Assembly: GCA_002029295.1 (NCBI GenBank)
Contig: MZGW01000002.1
Location: 102,001-166,000 of the forward strand
Direction of reading: 5' to 3'
Source of the DNA: Alkalithermobacter paradoxus
GTDB lineage: Bacteria > Bacillota > Clostridia > Peptostreptococcales > Peptostreptococcaceae
Length of the DNA: 64,000 bases
This document shows positions 47,775 through 55,482 of the stretch, piece by piece. Under the pieces are notes generated by a model. That model worked only from the letters and a program-made list of their open reading frames with translations. It did no database searches and was not told the DNA's origin. The translations under genes were made by a program, and so were the position numbers. The stretch's first letter is position 1, and each line of letters opens with the position of its first letter.

Positions 47775-48377
47775 TTGAGCGATTTTAATTTTTTCTCCCC
47801 ATACATAAAGCCAAAGAAAGAATCAAGAAAAAAGAGTATTTATATAAACTTAAGTATAATTGTTTTAATTATGTGCATATCAATACTTTATGGGTATTTG
47901 TACATGACCGAGATAAAATTAATAGATAAAATACATAGGGCAGAAAAGCATATACAAGAAAAAGAGCAGTTATACCAGGAAATGAGAGTTGAAGAAAAGA
48001 AAGATAGACTACAGTTCTTAAATGATTACTATGACATAATACTACGTGTAAATGAAAACATAGAAAAACTTGATATAGTAAATACAGATTTGATGGAGAA
48101 TATATCATCTTCTATTCCTAAAGACATAGTCCTAGAAAGTTTAAACATAGATGAAAATGGAATATCAATACAAGGAAATGCAATGGTGAGAACATCAATA
48201 GCAGAGCTTGAATATAATCTTAAGAAGATAGATCAAATTAATTATGTACATATTATATCAATAGCTGAAGATACTTTTACAGAAGAAAATGAAGAACTTA
48301 CAGAAGGTACAATTACTAAATTCAATGGATACACTTTTACCTTAAGGTGTAGATTTGAGGATGTGGATTATGATTAA
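47775..48377 (+). CDS. pilN: type IV pilus assembly protein PilN-like
   Basis: A 200-residue bitopic membrane protein. A short cytoplasmic N-terminus (FNFFSPYIKPKKESRKK) precedes one helix (IYINLSIIVLIMCISILYGYLY), then a coiled coil and a ferredoxin-like domain (IPKDIVLESLNIDENGISIQGNA). The N-terminal FNFF is the PilM-binding motif region seen in PilN (INLLP-like). TTG start 8 bases after GGGAGG. It overlaps the next gene by 8 bases. Confidence 0.85.
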   Translation: MSDFNFFSPYIKPKKESRKKSIYINLSIIVLIMCISILYGYLYMTEIKLIDKIHRAEKHIQEKEQLYQEMRVEEKKDRLQFLNDYYDIILRVNENIEKLDIVNTDLMENISSSIPKDIVLESLNIDENGISIQGNAMVRTSIAELEYNLKKIDQINYVHIISIAEDTFTEENEELTEGTITKFNGYTFTLRCRFEDVDYD

Positions 48378-48996
48378 GTTAAGTAAGAGAGAAAAGATAC
48401 TATTATTTATATTGATAATACTAATTATACTAGCTGCTTTTTATTATCTTTTATTTATTCCAAAGTATACGAAAATAAAAGAGTTAAGGAATGAGTTATC
48501 TCAGTATGAGGAAACTATAAATCTTTTAGGAGATAAACAATATGATAACTTACAAGAAAGTATAGCGGATATAGATAAAAAGATATACAATCAAACACAA
48601 AGCTTGCTTCCAGTTATAAAGCAGGAAAAAATAATAGTTATATTAAATGAAATGTTAAGTAAGGCGGATTTAAAGGGTGATATTATTGAATTTTCGGAAG
48701 TTGAAGATGTAAACTTCGATGATGAAAAAAAAATAGTAGATATAAAAAAAATGGTTGTAAATATAAATTATACTGGAAGTTATGAAAGTTTAATGAACTT
48801 TATAAAGCAGACACAAAGCTATGATAAGCATATAGGAATAAAAAGCATACGTATAAATAAAGATAATGAAAACTATCTAGTGGGCAGAATAGGATTAGAG
48901 CTTTACTCTGTTTCGAAACTACATAATCAAGATGAAGAATATCTAAAATGGGAGTACAATAATAAATATGGAAAAGATAATCCTTTCTTAGATTGA
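48370..48996 (+). CDS. pilO: type IV pilus assembly protein PilO-like
   Basis: 208 residues: one N-terminal membrane helix (KILLFILIILIILAAFYYLLFI), a coiled coil (RNELSQYEETINLL) and a periplasmic-side domain (GSYESLMNFIKQTQSYDKHIGIKSIRINKD) with the PilO pattern. It forms a complex with PilN in other bacteria. ATG at 48370 lies 9 bases after GAGG. Overlap with pilN suggests coupling. A minor pilin gene follows. Confidence 0.85.
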   Translation: MIKLSKREKILLFILIILIILAAFYYLLFIPKYTKIKELRNELSQYEETINLLGDKQYDNLQESIADIDKKIYNQTQSLLPVIKQEKIIVILNEMLSKADLKGDIIEFSEVEDVNFDDEKKIVDIKKMVVNINYTGSYESLMNFIKQTQSYDKHIGIKSIRINKDNENYLVGRIGLELYSVSKLHNQDEEYLKWEYNNKYGKDNPFLD

Positions 48997-49024
48997 TTTC
49001 AGATGCATTATCTGGAGGAGATAT

Positions 49025-49885
49025 ATGTTTAATATATTGAAAAATGACAAGGGTCTAACACTAATAGAGATAGTTATGGCAATTGCAATACTAGGAATAG
49101 TTATAATACCAATATCTTCAATGTTTGTTGATGTAGCAGTTTTGAACACAACTTCTAAGCATAAGCTAAAAGCATTAAGTTTTGCCCAAAAATACATGGA
49201 GAATATAAAATCATTAGAAAATATAAATCAAATACAAAAAATATATATAGAAGATGATTATGAAATTCTAGTGAAAATAGAAGAAGAAGACTCAAGAGAA
49301 ATAACGTATAAAGATGAAAGTACAGATAATAGCGATGTAATTTCGAATATATACAACTTAATTATAGTATCAGAAGGAAACATTATAAAAATAATAGGCG
49401 AAGAGAATTTCTTGATAAGTGTAGATGTAAATACAAATATCGTAAGTTATAAAGACAAATGGAATAAAAATGCAACATACGATTTAAAAGAGAAATTAAA
49501 CAGCATAAGTATAACTGTAACAGGTACAAATATAGACTTTAGATTTAATAGCAAATCACTTCCAAATGATAAAAGACTACAGGAAAAGGATAGACCATAC
49601 ACTATAGGGATTAAACTTAATCATGATATAGATATATATACCAATGTAACTTCTAATAACAACTATATAAAATACAATATATATGATGGTGGAAAAGTAG
49701 TTAATGGAAATAGTGTCTACAAAGGAAGTGGAAACCAAAAAATATATCCATATAAAAGTGACCAAAATGAAGAAAAAAAAGTTTATCTAAAAATATATAA
49801 AATAAGTATAACTGTAATGAGAAAAGGTAAGGAATTAGAAAGTATAAATGGATATATAAGAACTATAGATGGCAAAATACAATAG
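49025..49885 (+). CDS. minor prepilin, PilV-like
   Basis: A 286-residue prepilin. Leader ends at G10, followed by LTLIEIVMAIAILGIVIIPI with Glu at +5. The globular part is large and beta-rich for a pilin (SEDVNTNIVSYKDKWNKNATYDL-like, ITVTGTNIDFRFNSKSL), so it may sit at the tip. AGGAGAT precedes the ATG. It is the first of three minor pilin genes that close the pilus operon. Confidence 0.85.
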   Translation: MFNILKNDKGLTLIEIVMAIAILGIVIIPISSMFVDVAVLNTTSKHKLKALSFAQKYMENIKSLENINQIQKIYIEDDYEILVKIEEEDSREITYKDESTDNSDVISNIYNLIIVSEGNIIKIIGEENFLISVDVNTNIVSYKDKWNKNATYDLKEKLNSISITVTGTNIDFRFNSKSLPNDKRLQEKDRPYTIGIKLNHDIDIYTNVTSNNNYIKYNIYDGGKVVNGNSVYKGSGNQKIYPYKSDQNEEKKVYLKIYKISITVMRKGKELESINGYIRTIDGKIQ

Positions 49886-49896
49886 GAAGTGTGTCT

Positions 49897-50385
49897 ATGA
49901 AAAGATATAAAAATAGTGGGTATGTTATGATATCTATAGTAATAATAATTACTATACTTACGATCTTAGGAATGGTTATGTTATCACTTTCAATGTCAAA
50001 TTATAAGATGAAAAGAGTAAGCAGCGATTATAATTACGCATTTTATATGGCAGAAGGTGCTATTGAAGCTGTATATGACAAAGTTTATGATCTTGTTAAT
50101 GATGCGTTAATTGAGGCTAATAAAGAAAGTAGTGAAGATAAATATAAAGTTAAATTTGAAGGCTATATAAAAGAAAATCTATATAGTTATATAGAAAACA
50201 GCATGATTAAAGTTATAGGTTATGAATATAAAGATAACATATATATACATCTAGAGTCGACTTATACAAAAAATAAATCTATAAGGGTAGTTGGCGCAAC
50301 TTATGAGATAAATATACCTAAATACAGAAAAAGTGAAAACATTCAAAGAATTATAAATATAAGAGATTGGAAAATAAAAAAGTAA
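49897..50385 (+). CDS. PilX-like minor pilin
   Basis: 162 residues with a pilin-like helix (SGYVMISIVIIITILTILGMVMLSLSMS) preceded by KRYKNSG. Glu at +5 is absent (Ser instead), as in GspK/PilX-type tip proteins. The segment FYMAEGAIEAVYDKVYD is the PilX AEGG-like motif (AEG). The ATG at 49897 lies 7 bases after AGGAAG; a GTG at 49891 is too close. Placement between PilV-like and PilW-like pilins is typical. Confidence 0.8.
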   Translation: MKRYKNSGYVMISIVIIITILTILGMVMLSLSMSNYKMKRVSSDYNYAFYMAEGAIEAVYDKVYDLVNDALIEANKESSEDKYKVKFEGYIKENLYSYIENSMIKVIGYEYKDNIYIHLESTYTKNKSIRVVGATYEINIPKYRKSENIQRIINIRDWKIKK

Positions 50386-50412
50386 TTATTCCTAATGTTA
50401 GGAGATGTAGTT

Positions 50413-50889
50413 ATGAATAAAAGGGGCTTTACAATTATTGAGCTTTTGATTTCGTTAGGGATAGTAAGTATTGTTTTTAGCATTATTTTTAGCTTTTTTA
50501 CTATGAATTTTAATATGTTCAAAAAATCTAATGACATTATAGATATACAAAATGAAGGCCAAATTGCGATGGCCAAAATCGTAAATATAGCAATGGTATC
50601 AAGTGGTATATCAAATATATATGACTACAACAACATAAACCAAGATGATACAAAAGATAAGATAAGTTTAGGTAAGATAATTTTTAAAGAGGGAGATATA
50701 TTTCAAGTTAAAGAAGGTAATTTAAAGCACAATGGAAATATAATTGCAAATCATATAAAAAATATAAAAGTATCTCCTATAGATGATATATCTTTTCTGC
50801 AGTCTAATGGACTTATAATAGAAATAATTTTAGAACTAAATAAAGAAACTATAAAAATCGAAAATCAAGTCATGTATAGAAATAAATAA
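50413..50889 (+). CDS. minor prepilin, PilW/PilJ-like
   Basis: A 158-residue prepilin. Leader ends at G5, followed by FTIIELLISLGIVSIVFSII with Glu at +5. The segment NEGQIAMAKIVNIAMVSSGI resembles the PilW region. The ATG at 50413 follows TTAGGAGATG; the upstream ATG at 50395 lies before that site. It is the last gene of the pilus operon and is followed by a strong terminator. Confidence 0.85.
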   Translation: MNKRGFTIIELLISLGIVSIVFSIIFSFFTMNFNMFKKSNDIIDIQNEGQIAMAKIVNIAMVSSGISNIYDYNNINQDDTKDKISLGKIIFKEGDIFQVKEGNLKHNGNIIANHIKNIKVSPIDDISFLQSNGLIIEIILELNKETIKIENQVMYRNK

Positions 50890-50895
50890 AAAAGC

Positions 50896-50930
50896 AAAAC
50901 CTAGAAGAAAACTTCTAGGTTTTTATTTTT
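50896..50930 (+). terminator. terminator of the pilus operon
   Basis: AAAACCTAGAAG / CTTCTAGGTTTT with an AAAA loop, then TATTTTT. Confidence 0.88.
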
Positions 50931-51004
50931 GTGGTAAAACTTAAAGGTAAAAACATATAATTATAGAAATATAAATAAAGTAAAGAGTTAGGACAGGTGA
51001 AAAT

Positions 51005-51682
51005 ATGAGTATTGGAAAAGTGATTTCCTTAGATGATACTATTGAAAAAATGAAAATGGACTATCTTTACGATGGTAATGAAAAGTATTTAAAATTCATA
51101 AAAAAATTATACTCTATAGATTACAACAAATGGAGCACATATTTTTGGGAACTATATATCGTAAAATTATTTGAAGAAGAACTTAGAGAAGGATTGTTTC
51201 ATGTGAAAAATATACGTCAGATAGCAAAAGATATAGCACATGATATAAAAGAAGAAAGAGAAAGAATAATAATTTTAAGTTATATAGAAGGTGCAGTATT
51301 TGGACATAGAAATATGAAACTAAGCAAAGAATTGATAAAGATATGCGATAAAGTAATTAACGAAAAGAAATCTAATAAAATACATATAAGTGAAGTAATG
51401 AGAAGCAAACATATAAGGACATATAATGAAGTGATATTAAGAGAAATGCAAGAAACAGACTACATAGAGGAAATAAAAGAAGTATTATTAGATTACTGCG
51501 AAAATAAGATTTATGATAAGTTGAAAAAATATAGTCTTAAAAGAGATATTGCACTCTTTGAAAGCGAAATATACAGAATATTCGAAAAGGATTGCTTAGA
51601 AAAATACAAAGATGGTGTTTGGGACGGTGTTGTGGCTAGAGTTGTCAAAGATGTTAACAGAAAGTATAAAATAATTCTATAG
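51005..51682 (+). CDS. unknown cytosolic protein
   Basis: 225 residues, not recognised. No signal peptide or membrane helix. It is mostly helical and charged, with FWELYIVKLFEEELREGLFHV, IRQIAKDIAHDIKEERERIIILSYIEGAVFGHRN, and a C-terminal WDGVVARVVKDVNRKYK. A weak AGGTGA site precedes the ATG. It is the first of four unknown or SEC-C genes between the pilus operon and a Spo0E-like gene. Confidence 0.6.
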   Translation: MSIGKVISLDDTIEKMKMDYLYDGNEKYLKFIKKLYSIDYNKWSTYFWELYIVKLFEEELREGLFHVKNIRQIAKDIAHDIKEERERIIILSYIEGAVFGHRNMKLSKELIKICDKVINEKKSNKIHISEVMRSKHIRTYNEVILREMQETDYIEEIKEVLLDYCENKIYDKLKKYSLKRDIALFESEIYRIFEKDCLEKYKDGVWDGVVARVVKDVNRKYKIIL

Positions 51683-51769
51683 TGAAATATATAAAAAAGT
51701 GATATAATCATTAATTGTAAGCTTGAGATAAAACAAAAGAAAAAGATTTATAAGGGAGTGAAATTTAAA

Positions 51770-52771
51770 TTGATGGGGAGAAATGATCAATGTATATGTG
51801 GCAGCGGGAAAAAATATAAAAAATGCTGTTTAAATAAAGAGAAAAAGATAAGCATGTTAAGAAAGAAAATTGAACTTTCCCAAAGTATCGATACTAACTT
51901 AATTAATAAAATATATAATTACTCTACAACAGAAGAATTACATAATGAATTTCTAAATGCACAAGAGAAATTCTTTATGGTAAAAGGGCTTAAAGAAAAT
52001 GAAAAATTTCATAGGTTATTTAATACTTACTACATGAATGACTATATAACTACACAAAATAAACCTATATCTATTTTATTTTATGAACAACATTCTAATG
52101 AAGTAAGTGTTGTTGAAAGAGATATATTAAAAGAGAAATTAACTTCGTATATAGGAATATATGAAGTTGTAGATATAAAAGAAGATAAAGCATTGTTAAA
52201 AGATGTATTAACTAATGAAGAAACACATATGGAAGATTTGAGCGTTATAGATAACGTAAAAACTGGAGAAATAATAGTTGGAAGAATAGCTAAAATAGTT
52301 AATGTAAATAGATTTTTAGATGTTGTTGTATCGATATCTCAAAAGACAAAAGAAAGACTAGTAGATGATATAACAAAGATTTATAATGGAAATAAAGATA
52401 ATTACAAAGATATTAAACAATTTATGATGTACAATACTTTGATGATGTATAAGTATATTCAACAGTTATTAGAGCCTAAGATAGTAGAAAATTTCAACGC
52501 TGAAAATATTGATGTAGAGAAATGTGAAATAAAAGAAATAATACTAGAGAATATAGAAGCTGAGTATGTAGAAGAAAGTATTAGAATATGGAATGAATAT
52601 AAAAGAAAAGTAAAAGATATAAAAGGAAATGGTAAGAGTTGGGCTGCTGCAATTGAATATCATGTCAAAAAAGAAAATGGAGTTACTACGACTCAATCTA
52701 TGATAGCTAACAAATATGGTATAGGTGTGAGTACTTTAGGAAAAAGATATAAAGAGTTTAAGGAAGCTTAA
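51770..52771 (+). CDS. SEC-C zinc-motif protein with C-terminal HTH-like region
   Basis: 333 residues. The N-terminal MGRNDQCICGSGKKYKKCC is a SEC-C motif (Cys/His-type zinc site, CxCGSGKKYKKCC), as at the C-terminus of SecA. A middle beta domain is followed by a helical segment ending SWAAAIEYHVKKENG then TTTQSMIANKYGIGVSTLGKRYKEF, which resembles the last helices of a TFIIB/cyclin repeat. The start is uncertain: TTG 51770 or ATG 51773 lie 11-14 bases after AAGGGAG; GTG 51758 overlaps it. The function is unknown. Confidence 0.75.
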   Translation: MMGRNDQCICGSGKKYKKCCLNKEKKISMLRKKIELSQSIDTNLINKIYNYSTTEELHNEFLNAQEKFFMVKGLKENEKFHRLFNTYYMNDYITTQNKPISILFYEQHSNEVSVVERDILKEKLTSYIGIYEVVDIKEDKALLKDVLTNEETHMEDLSVIDNVKTGEIIVGRIAKIVNVNRFLDVVVSISQKTKERLVDDITKIYNGNKDNYKDIKQFMMYNTLMMYKYIQQLLEPKIVENFNAENIDVEKCEIKEIILENIEAEYVEESIRIWNEYKRKVKDIKGNGKSWAAAIEYHVKKENGVTTTQSMIANKYGIGVSTLGKRYKEFKEA

Positions 52772-52797
52772 AATAATACACGAAAGAAGGTAGAAAG

Positions 52798-53166
52798 ATG
52801 AACTTAAAACTAGGTAAACAGATAGCTGTTGCAACTAACTATATAAAATCTAATCCTGCTGTGCCTATTTACAAAGGAGAAGAAAGCGTTCAAAATTTAT
52901 TTGCTTATATATATCATATAGAAATAGGGTATAATGAAAACAATATAGAAAAGGTTAGAAACTGCTTAATTATAGACTATAAAGAATATGAGTTAAGTAA
53001 AGAAGACAAGGATAAATTATTAAATACAGCTAAAGAATATGCGACAATTAATAATATACAAAATGAAGAGTTATTTTTACTAGATAATGAAGAAGCAGAG
53101 GCTTTCGTAGAGAAATTATTTGATAATATGAAGATTATAAGAGGTTTAACTACAAAAAGAGCATAA
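52798..53166 (+). CDS. unknown small protein
   Basis: 122 residues, soluble, not recognised (LGKQIAVATNYIKSNPAVPIYKGEE, then a helical C-terminal half). AGAAGG precedes the ATG, 27 bases after the SEC-C gene, so the two are probably co-transcribed. Its TAA stop lies in the loop of the terminator. Confidence 0.6.
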   Translation: MNLKLGKQIAVATNYIKSNPAVPIYKGEESVQNLFAYIYHIEIGYNENNIEKVRNCLIIDYKEYELSKEDKDKLLNTAKEYATINNIQNEELFLLDNEEAEAFVEKLFDNMKIIRGLTTKRA

Positions 53167-53179
53167 TGCTCTTTTTTTA
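53154..53179 (+). terminator. intrinsic terminator
   Basis: AAAAAGAGCA / TGCTCTTTTT; the TAA stop codon forms the loop. Confidence 0.8.
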
Positions 53180-53236
53180 GATTATTTTAAAATATGTGTT
53201 ATAATATATATATATACTAAATTTGGAGGAAAGTAT

Positions 53237-53557
53237 ATGAGATTTTTAGGATTAGAAGAAATTCAACCATATAAAAACTTACATCAATTCAAAATATTTG
53301 AATATGATGATGAGATAGATTTAAATAATAAAGAAAAATATATATGTGATTTAAAGGTAATAAGAATGGATATAAATGAAATGTATATACAAAAAGGATT
53401 TGAAGAAAATATATATTGTGCAATTATATACAATTTGAATAAAAATATAGATCTAAATGAACTAAAAGAAGGAATAAAAGCATTTATATTAGAGGAAATT
53501 CCAAGTACGAGTACCCAAAGTATAAACATATTCAAATCTGAAAATTTAACATTATAG
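53237..53557 (+). CDS. unknown small protein
   Basis: 106 residues with no signal peptide; not recognised. Acidic-aromatic N-terminal part (LEEIQPYKNLHQFKIFEYDDEI), then a helical region. TGGAGG precedes the ATG, so it is well translated. It is followed 22 bases later by the Spo0E-like gene, probably in one message. Confidence 0.55.
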   Translation: MRFLGLEEIQPYKNLHQFKIFEYDDEIDLNNKEKYICDLKVIRMDINEMYIQKGFEENIYCAIIYNLNKNIDLNELKEGIKAFILEEIPSTSTQSINIFKSENLTL

Positions 53558-53578
53558 AACATCAAAGGGGGATAGACT

Positions 53579-53740
53579 ATGGAAGATATAAACAAATTAA
53601 AACAAGATATTGAGAAATTAAGAGACGATTTAAATCAGTTAATAATAGATAGTGAATATAAGCTAAATAATGAAGAGATAGTTAAGCTAAGTCAAGAATT
53701 AGATAAACTTCTTAGTTTATACTCTTCACTAAAGAAATAA
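53579..53740 (+). CDS. Spo0E-family aspartyl-phosphate phosphatase
   Basis: 53 residues: MEDINKLKQDIEKLRDDLNQ, then LSQELDKLLSLYSSLKK. This has the Spo0E/YisI core SQELD (S38-D42) in a two-helix hairpin. Such proteins dephosphorylate Spo0A and restrain sporulation. AAAGGGGGAT precedes the ATG. The stop codon lies in the terminator stem. It supports a spore-forming host. Confidence 0.8.
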   Translation: MEDINKLKQDIEKLRDDLNQLIIDSEYKLNNEEIVKLSQELDKLLSLYSSLKK

Positions 53741-53772
53741 AAGGTATATGATATACCTTTTATTTTTTTTTA
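53736..53772 (+). terminator. intrinsic terminator
   Basis: AATAAAAGGTATAT / ATATACCTTTTATT, then TTTTTTTT. Confidence 0.85.
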
Positions 53773-53809
53773 GTTTTTTCAAAAAAACACTATACAAATA
53801 AAATAAATG

Positions 53810-53818
53810 TGATATACT
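53810..53818 (+). promoter_or_regulatory. pckA extended -10 promoter
   Basis: TGATATACT (TGn plus TATACT) 53 bases before the pckA GTG. The -35 is weak. Confidence 0.4.
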
Positions 53819-53870
53819 ATTAAATGTAAATGAGATAAATAATATATAACAAAGGGCGGAGGTATGAAAA

Positions 53871-55394
53871 GTGATACACTTTTTAAAAAATGATTTATTC
53901 AAAAATGTTATAGTAAACCCAAGCGTTGAAGAATTAAGAAATATGAGTAAACATATGGAGATAACAACGGAATATAATAGTCCTTGCTATATAAGTAAAG
54001 TAAGAAATAGAAGTGCAAAGAACTCTTTCGTAGTAAATGATGTTCCATTAGGAATAGATCAACAAGGAATAAGCAGATTAGAAGCAGATAGGATAGTTGA
54101 TAAAGTAAATGAATACTTATTAAATAAAGAATTAGTTAGAGTAGATAGAAAAATGGGTACTCACGAGAGATTTTCTTTCAATTGTAGACTATATATAACT
54201 AAAGAGTATAGCAGAATAGCATATATGTGGAATAATACATTATTTAATCCTACTGATACAGAAAATCCAGATTTAGTGAGTGTATATGTTCCAGAGTGGC
54301 CAGAAAGAATCATCCTTGTATATCCAGAAGAAGGAGTAACATATATACTAGGAACAGATTATTTTGGAGAGTCTAAAAAATCTTTCTTAAGAATGGCTAT
54401 GTACAAAGTTAAAAAAATGGGTGGTCTTGGACTTCACGCAGGAAGTAAGGTTTTAAGAGTAAAAGATAAGAATGACAATTTAAAAGATGTAGGATTTATA
54501 ATGTTTGGATTAAGTGGAACAGGTAAAACTACACTTACTATACATGATCATGGTCTTACAGGAGAAGAATGTGCAATAATAAGACAAGATGATGTAATAT
54601 TCATGGATAAAGATGGATATTGTGCAGGAAGTGAAAATGGATTTTATATAAAAACAGAAGGGCTAGATGAAGGACAAAAGGTTCTTTATAAGGCAGCTAC
54701 AAGCCCAAATTCAGCACTTGATAATGTTAAGGTAAATGAAGATGGAACTGTTGATTTTGACAATACAGAGCTTACCTCTAATGGAAGAGGAGTTGTATTA
54801 AGAGAAGAAATAGAGAATACTGATGATACTGTAGATCTTGAGAAAGCTAATAAATTAATATTCATAACTAGAAGAAATGATGTTGTTCCACCAGTTGCAA
54901 AACTTACTATATCTCAAGCAGCTACATTCTTTATGTTAGGAGAATCTATAGAAACTTCTGCTGGAGATCCTACAAAAGCAGGTCAGTCAAAAAGATGTGT
55001 AGGAACAAATCCATTTATAATAGGACTTGAAGGAGAAGAAGGAAATAGATTGCATCAAATACTAAGACAAAATCCTGATATGGAATGCTTTATATTAAAC
55101 ACTGGTAGTGTAGGAGCTAGTAAGGATTCTAAAGGTGAAAAAATATCTATAAAAGTATCTACTACTATAATGAAAGAAATAGCAAAAGATAGTATAGAGT
55201 GGGAATTAGATAAAGATTGGGGATATTTAGTTCCAAAGCATGTAGAAGGAATTGATATTGAAAAGTACAATCCAAAAAATTATTATGCAGACATAGAATA
55301 CAAAAATCTTGTAAATAAATTAAAAGAAGAAAGAAAGAACTGGATAGGAAGATTTGAGAATTTAAGTGAAGAAATAGCAAGTACTATAGCATAA
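53871..55394 (+). CDS. pckA: phosphoenolpyruvate carboxykinase (ATP-type family)
   Basis: A 507-residue enzyme of gluconeogenesis that turns oxaloacetate plus nucleotide triphosphate into phosphoenolpyruvate. It has the kinase P-loop FGLSGTGKTTLT, preceded by LGLHAGSKV, a metal-binding IRQDDVIFMDKDG, and FITRRNDVVPPVAKLT. GTG start 8 bases after GGCGGAGG; the ATG at 53864 is in another frame that stops at once. The gene is alone, with a terminator on each side. The nucleotide (ATP or GTP) is inferred from the family and is not certain. Confidence 0.9.
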   Translation: MIHFLKNDLFKNVIVNPSVEELRNMSKHMEITTEYNSPCYISKVRNRSAKNSFVVNDVPLGIDQQGISRLEADRIVDKVNEYLLNKELVRVDRKMGTHERFSFNCRLYITKEYSRIAYMWNNTLFNPTDTENPDLVSVYVPEWPERIILVYPEEGVTYILGTDYFGESKKSFLRMAMYKVKKMGGLGLHAGSKVLRVKDKNDNLKDVGFIMFGLSGTGKTTLTIHDHGLTGEECAIIRQDDVIFMDKDGYCAGSENGFYIKTEGLDEGQKVLYKAATSPNSALDNVKVNEDGTVDFDNTELTSNGRGVVLREEIENTDDTVDLEKANKLIFITRRNDVVPPVAKLTISQAATFFMLGESIETSAGDPTKAGQSKRCVGTNPFIIGLEGEEGNRLHQILRQNPDMECFILNTGSVGASKDSKGEKISIKVSTTIMKEIAKDSIEWELDKDWGYLVPKHVEGIDIEKYNPKNYYADIEYKNLVNKLKEERKNWIGRFENLSEEIASTIA

Positions 55395-55426
55395 GCTGGG
55401 GGTTTCCCAGCTTTTATTTTTTTTTA
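55393..55426 (+). terminator. terminator after pckA
   Basis: AAGCTGGG / CCCAGCTT with a five-base loop, then TTATTTTTTTTT. Confidence 0.88.
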
Positions 55427-55482
55427 TTTTCTGATATAATCTATTGTATTTTGGTAAATTCTTTATATTAAGAGGTGATTAA

